From an uncultured Eubacterium sp. (GTDB lineage Bacteria > Bacillota > Clostridia > Lachnospirales > Lachnospiraceae), in assembly GCA_958446835.1 (NCBI GenBank), contig CAUCXT010000004.1, positions 38,772 to 102,771 on the forward strand: a stretch of DNA of 64,000 nt. The letters run 5' to 3'. Shown in pieces: positions 60,580 to 64,000 of this stretch (positions are counted from its first letter, which is position 1; every line of letters starts with the position of its first letter). The translations under genes were made by a program, and so were the position numbers. The notes below the pieces were generated by a model. It was not told the DNA's origin. It saw only the letters and a program-made list of their open reading frames with translations, and made no database searches.

Positions 60580-62592
60580 TTAGTTGCTAACTGTATCAGC
60601 TAACGGAATCAGTTCCGTTGCCGTCGCATTTCCCTGATTATCGTATATCACAAACATACAATAGAAACATTCCGGATTTTCAATCGGTTTACTCACAAGC
60701 TGAAAGTACGCACATGGCAAGCTATAGCCCCATATATCTCCGGTCTCTTCCCAATCATATATCGGAAGTAATTTCCCATCGTCATCCCTTGTCAGATAGT
60801 ATTCGGTCGGCACAACCTCTATTTTGTCATAATTGTCTATACATAATAATTGCTTATTAGGAGTCTCTGATTCCGAATGGAGAACAACGCCACCAATCAA
60901 TACATCCGAATTTTCATCATCGACATATACCTGCAATTCAGCGATGTCCTGCTTCCATTTGAACACATATCCATATCTAGAAAGTACTGTGTTAACAGTA
61001 TATCTTTTTTCGTCCGCCTGAACATTATCTTCAAGCATAAGCAGAGGTGTCTCTGTCACTTCCTCCGTGAGTGCATCTTTTGCATATATTGCCTTATTCG
61101 CATAATATAGATGTGCTGAACCATTCTCATCAATAGGAACATTCCTACCAAAATACACAACCATATATGTATCATTAGCCTCTTGTGTATCCTGTTTTTT
61201 TCTCCAGCCTATCTTTTTAGTATCCACTACTATAAAAGCATTTATATTGGATATATTGCTTAACTGCTCCTCACTTAATTGAAGCTTCACATCATAGACT
61301 GAACTGCTGTCAGCTTTCTCAATCTTGTCAACATTACTGGTAACATCGGACAAATCCATGGCTCTGCCGTCATTATTTCCATTATCCATATCATATATAT
61401 TGGAAATAAAACTGCGATAACCCTCTGAAAAATCCACCTGTTCTGATATGTACATATACACGCTTCTGTATATATCATCTGTTTTATTCGGATAACAGAT
61501 TGATATGCCCTCCGCGTCATCAACATTTCCTGATGAGTACACCACCATATCATCAATCGCATTCAGAAGCTTCTGTGCTCCGTCCGCTACCTGCATCTTA
61601 GCCAAGGATTCTATAAGATTTACACTGTCAAGCATACCATAGCTGTGGTTTGACGAAAATTCTCCAAAGCCCTTGAGCCGGCTGCATGTCCCGGAAACCT
61701 TTGGATAATTTTCTACTGTCAACCCCTCCTCCAATGAGGAAAAAAAGACGTTGAGCGCTTCCTCGACAGCACTATATTTTGTCAAGTCCACACATGAAAG
61801 TGTCAGGTCGCAATATAACTGAGGATACATTTCAAATGCCATCTCGCCGAATTCCATGTAGTAATCAATTATATTTTTTGCAAGCTCCTCGCCGTCTATA
61901 GGCTTATCAGTGAGACATGACAGGAACGAATAATCCCATCCCCACCCCGGCTCTGTCTCCTGTGAGCCAACCATATAATTTGCATACGGCTCCAGAACAT
62001 CTGCTACCTCCAGTGAACTCATAAGACATGCATCGAAGCCTACAAGTTCCAGCTTTTTATCATGTATTCCAACCGAATTTTCAAGTGCTGCCTGCAATTC
62101 ATCAAGCGATAGGCTATCCTCATAATTCTCATCATATCCAAAGCCTACAACAGCACCTCCGCCATGATCCCACAAGATAAGTGAATAGCTGTCACTGTTA
62201 TAATTGTCATAGCAGTAATTTATGAATGAGCTGAGTGTATCTGCCTCGCCCATATTAGCCGCTTTTAAGGTATCAATCACATATACATTTCCTGATGACA
62301 CTTTAAGAATACTATCCTCATCTGCCGAAAGACCGTCTATCTGCCATGCCGACGCTCCACCTGCATATACAATAATATTATTATGCCTTGTGTCTGCCAT
62401 TGACTCCGCCATTTCTGCCAGGTCAACGGAGGCATTGCCCGATGTTGACTCCAAATCAGACCCCACCATGTAAATCATAACTGTCATATTCTTTACACCT
62501 GGAGCCGCATACGCGACCCCAGCCTCATGCATTATGCCCGCACACATAACAAATGCAATACAGAACGCAAAAAATCTTTTAAAATATTTCAT
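60580..62592 (-). CDS. C11 clostripain-like cysteine peptidase, secreted
   Basis: About 670 residues from the ATG at 62592 (GAGG upstream). A signal peptide, FKRFFAFCIAFVMCAGIMHE with a cut near AYAAPG, sends it out of the cell. The C11 core has TVMIYMVGSDLESTSGNASV, SLILWDHGGGAVVGFGYDE with the catalytic histidine, and ELVGFDACLMSSLEVADVLE with the catalytic cysteine. LVGSQETEPGWGWDY-type sequence follows. A long C-terminal part with beta-rich repeats binds substrate or surface. These enzymes cleave after basic residues. No internal activation site can be named with confidence. Confidence 0.92.
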   Translation of the reverse strand: MKYFKRFFAFCIAFVMCAGIMHEAGVAYAAPGVKNMTVMIYMVGSDLESTSGNASVDLAEMAESMADTRHNNIIVYAGGASAWQIDGLSADEDSILKVSSGNVYVIDTLKAANMGEADTLSSFINYCYDNYNSDSYSLILWDHGGGAVVGFGYDENYEDSLSLDELQAALENSVGIHDKKLELVGFDACLMSSLEVADVLEPYANYMVGSQETEPGWGWDYSFLSCLTDKPIDGEELAKNIIDYYMEFGEMAFEMYPQLYCDLTLSCVDLTKYSAVEEALNVFFSSLEEGLTVENYPKVSGTCSRLKGFGEFSSNHSYGMLDSVNLIESLAKMQVADGAQKLLNAIDDMVVYSSGNVDDAEGISICYPNKTDDIYRSVYMYISEQVDFSEGYRSFISNIYDMDNGNNDGRAMDLSDVTSNVDKIEKADSSSVYDVKLQLSEEQLSNISNINAFIVVDTKKIGWRKKQDTQEANDTYMVVYFGRNVPIDENGSAHLYYANKAIYAKDALTEEVTETPLLMLEDNVQADEKRYTVNTVLSRYGYVFKWKQDIAELQVYVDDENSDVLIGGVVLHSESETPNKQLLCIDNYDKIEVVPTEYYLTRDDDGKLLPIYDWEETGDIWGYSLPCAYFQLVSKPIENPECFYCMFVIYDNQGNATATELIPLADTVSN

Positions 62593-62607
62593 CTGCACGG
62601 CACCTCA

Positions 62608-63957
62608 CTATTCCACATTCCATCTGATTGCTGTAACTATCCCATCCTGGCACACAATTGCACTTCCAACCGAATTGCTGAGTTTAAATCGTGTAGTTAC
62701 ACTGCTGCCCTCTGCTTCGTCCGATGTAGTAATGTCCTTTTCATATTCAATATTTTCAGATATTAATATATTCTCAAGCTCTTCCTCTTCCATCCCCAGA
62801 TGTATGCCACCTGAAATTTCTGAAACGCTTTCTTCTACTGAACCATATGAATATGTGCTTCCCACTCCATGTATCATTGTATTCTTCACCAGAATAGCCT
62901 CATCGTTTGGGTTGTACAACTTGACACTCACCCTCACGCCATTCCGCTCAAGGCAGACATCCATATTATCCTTTCCTGCTATCGTTGTATCTGCCCCATC
63001 GTCAAGCTCCTTATAATACTTCGTCATTTCCCAGCCATTCTCAAGAAATGCATACGCCGGAGCCGGAAGTCTATACAAATCACCGCCAAAACAAACAATA
63101 TTATCAGACAGTTTGTCCGTAAGTTCTGTAGGCACTTCATAATCAGGGATAATTAAAGGGTTACCCTCAGAAAACTCAAAGTTATCTGTTGCTTTAAAAC
63201 AGCATATTTTTATATCTACAAGTACACCATTTTTAAACGTAAGTTGTTTCTTTGCCAATCCATTCAGTTCTGAACTTAGAAAATCTTCGATTTCACCATA
63301 TTGCCAATAGTCTACCTTTACATCATCAGACCGGAACTCATCTGTCTTATCCGGTTCTCCCATAATAGTAAGAACATCATCAAGCCCTGTAACGCCGATT
63401 GTGACATCCTTTGGAAGCTTGATGACATCATCCTCAGAATAATCTAGAAGATTTACCTCAACACCGGCTATCACACAATCCTTAACCTTCCTGGTACTAA
63501 CATCCGGATTGAAAACCAGAAATCCAAGCTGTATATCTCCACGCACAAACTGTACCATGACATAGTCATCGCTCGACAATGGCGATGTATCATTGCCATA
63601 TAGAGTGTTCACACTCCAGCCCTTTGCAAGCAAGGTTGAATATTCCATCGGAAATTCCATAACGCAATCATTAATCTGAATCTGATATGTACTTATATCA
63701 TCAGACAGTGCATCGGGCTGTCCAACCTCTGTGTATGTCTGACCACCAAGCAGAGCCAGCCCCTGCACATCATCAGCAACCTCATCTTTCGTTGTCTCAA
63801 CATTCTCTGCCATGGTAGCTGTAGTATCAGCCGCTATTCCGGATTCTACAGCTTTGCTGCTCTCCTTCTTTGTTACTATAAATGTTCCTCCCGAATTTGA
63901 ACAGGCAGAAAGTGTAACTGCAAGGACAATAATAATTCCAACTGCCGCTCTTCTCAT
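62608..63957 (-). CDS. Lipoprotein of unknown function
   Basis: About 449 residues from the ATG at 63957 with GGAG five bases upstream; the frame extends 12 codons further without a site. The signal ends in a lipobox, LAVTLSACSNSGG. The outer part has two similar beta-rich halves, each with a phrase like DCVMEFPMEYSTLLAKGWSV or FGGDLYRLPAPAYAFLENGWE, followed by V-x-L-x-N-P and a V-x-G-V element. This suggests a duplicated domain. I cannot name the family. It is followed after 15 bases by the clostripain gene, so the two are probably co-expressed at the cell surface. Confidence 0.7.
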   Translation of the reverse strand: MRRAAVGIIIVLAVTLSACSNSGGTFIVTKKESSKAVESGIAADTTATMAENVETTKDEVADDVQGLALLGGQTYTEVGQPDALSDDISTYQIQINDCVMEFPMEYSTLLAKGWSVNTLYGNDTSPLSSDDYVMVQFVRGDIQLGFLVFNPDVSTRKVKDCVIAGVEVNLLDYSEDDVIKLPKDVTIGVTGLDDVLTIMGEPDKTDEFRSDDVKVDYWQYGEIEDFLSSELNGLAKKQLTFKNGVLVDIKICCFKATDNFEFSEGNPLIIPDYEVPTELTDKLSDNIVCFGGDLYRLPAPAYAFLENGWEMTKYYKELDDGADTTIAGKDNMDVCLERNGVRVSVKLYNPNDEAILVKNTMIHGVGSTYSYGSVEESVSEISGGIHLGMEEEELENILISENIEYEKDITTSDEAEGSSVTTRFKLSNSVGSAIVCQDGIVTAIRWNVE

Positions 63958-64000
63958 ACGTTCTCCGCTCCTATCTCTGATCCTTCGCCACACTCCTTAA

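Noticed and set aside
1..64000. tRNA or rRNA genes and riboswitches
   Set aside because: I found no cloverleaf, rRNA or recognisable riboswitch sequence by eye; a covariance search would be needed to be sure.

Overview
The window looks like a chromosomal segment of a spore-forming, low-to-moderate GC Firmicute, most probably a Lachnospiraceae-type Clostridia. This rests on the sporulation genes (sigK, a SpoIID/LytB protein), the ireB-ruvX-DUF1292-rnj-ylbF-mltG-like-OMT-U32 gene order, the ATP-type PEP carboxykinase, the AAA/PD-(D/E)XK and Rpn-type genes, AGGAGG-type ribosome binding sites and TTGNNN-N17-TATAAT promoters. The family-level placement is an inference from gene content. No rRNA, tRNA or CRISPR array was recognised.

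Region 1 (1-12719, minus strand) is a surface polysaccharide operon. In transcription order it has a WecG/TagA glycosyltransferase, a Wzy-like polymerase, a GT4, an alpha-1,2-fucosyltransferase (GT11), a fused ABC exporter that may act as flippase, a GT2, a GT-D-like protein, an acyltransferase, a second GT2, a Wzz-like chain-length protein and two more GT4 enzymes. The last is cut by the window edge. Its promoter overlaps the end of sigK.

Region 2 (12724-28782) is housekeeping. It holds sigK, the ireB-to-U32 operon with mtaB just upstream, a lone HPr-like gene on the plus strand, prmA-rsmE-nifS-thiI (translation, rRNA and tRNA modification, sulfur supply), an M18 aminopeptidase, scpA-scpB and a metallophosphoesterase.

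Region 3 (28833-38968) carries a BrkB/YihY membrane protein, a large SpoIID/LytB protein, a gene-free stretch that resembles the 3' end of an IS200/IS605 element with an omega-RNA-like fold, a GT-C-like membrane protein, pckA, an RpiB/LacA-like isomerase, a DUF1653 protein and an intracellular-type subtilisin.

Region 4 (38987-52297) has a DUF885 lipoprotein, two CobW-type GTPases (one fused to a YcgQ-like domain, one with a long His/Asp/Glu-rich metal-binding insert) behind a promoter flanked by palindromes, carbamate kinase, a membrane GDPD, a CmpB-type membrane protein, a DeoR regulator, a cupin, prfC, a rhodanese-TtcA fusion and a zinc-dependent phospholipase C-like protein.

Region 5 (52425-64000) is more accessory. 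It holds an AAA-ATPase/nuclease, a decayed Rpn-type gene, a DUF6311-like membrane protein, and a minus-strand cluster of a lipoprotein, a C11 clostripain-like protease, a bacterial PARG-SGNH hydrolase fusion, a zinc-ribbon membrane protein and a predicted pseudokinase. This cluster, and the PARG-SGNH fusion in particular, is the best candidate for an undescribed system.
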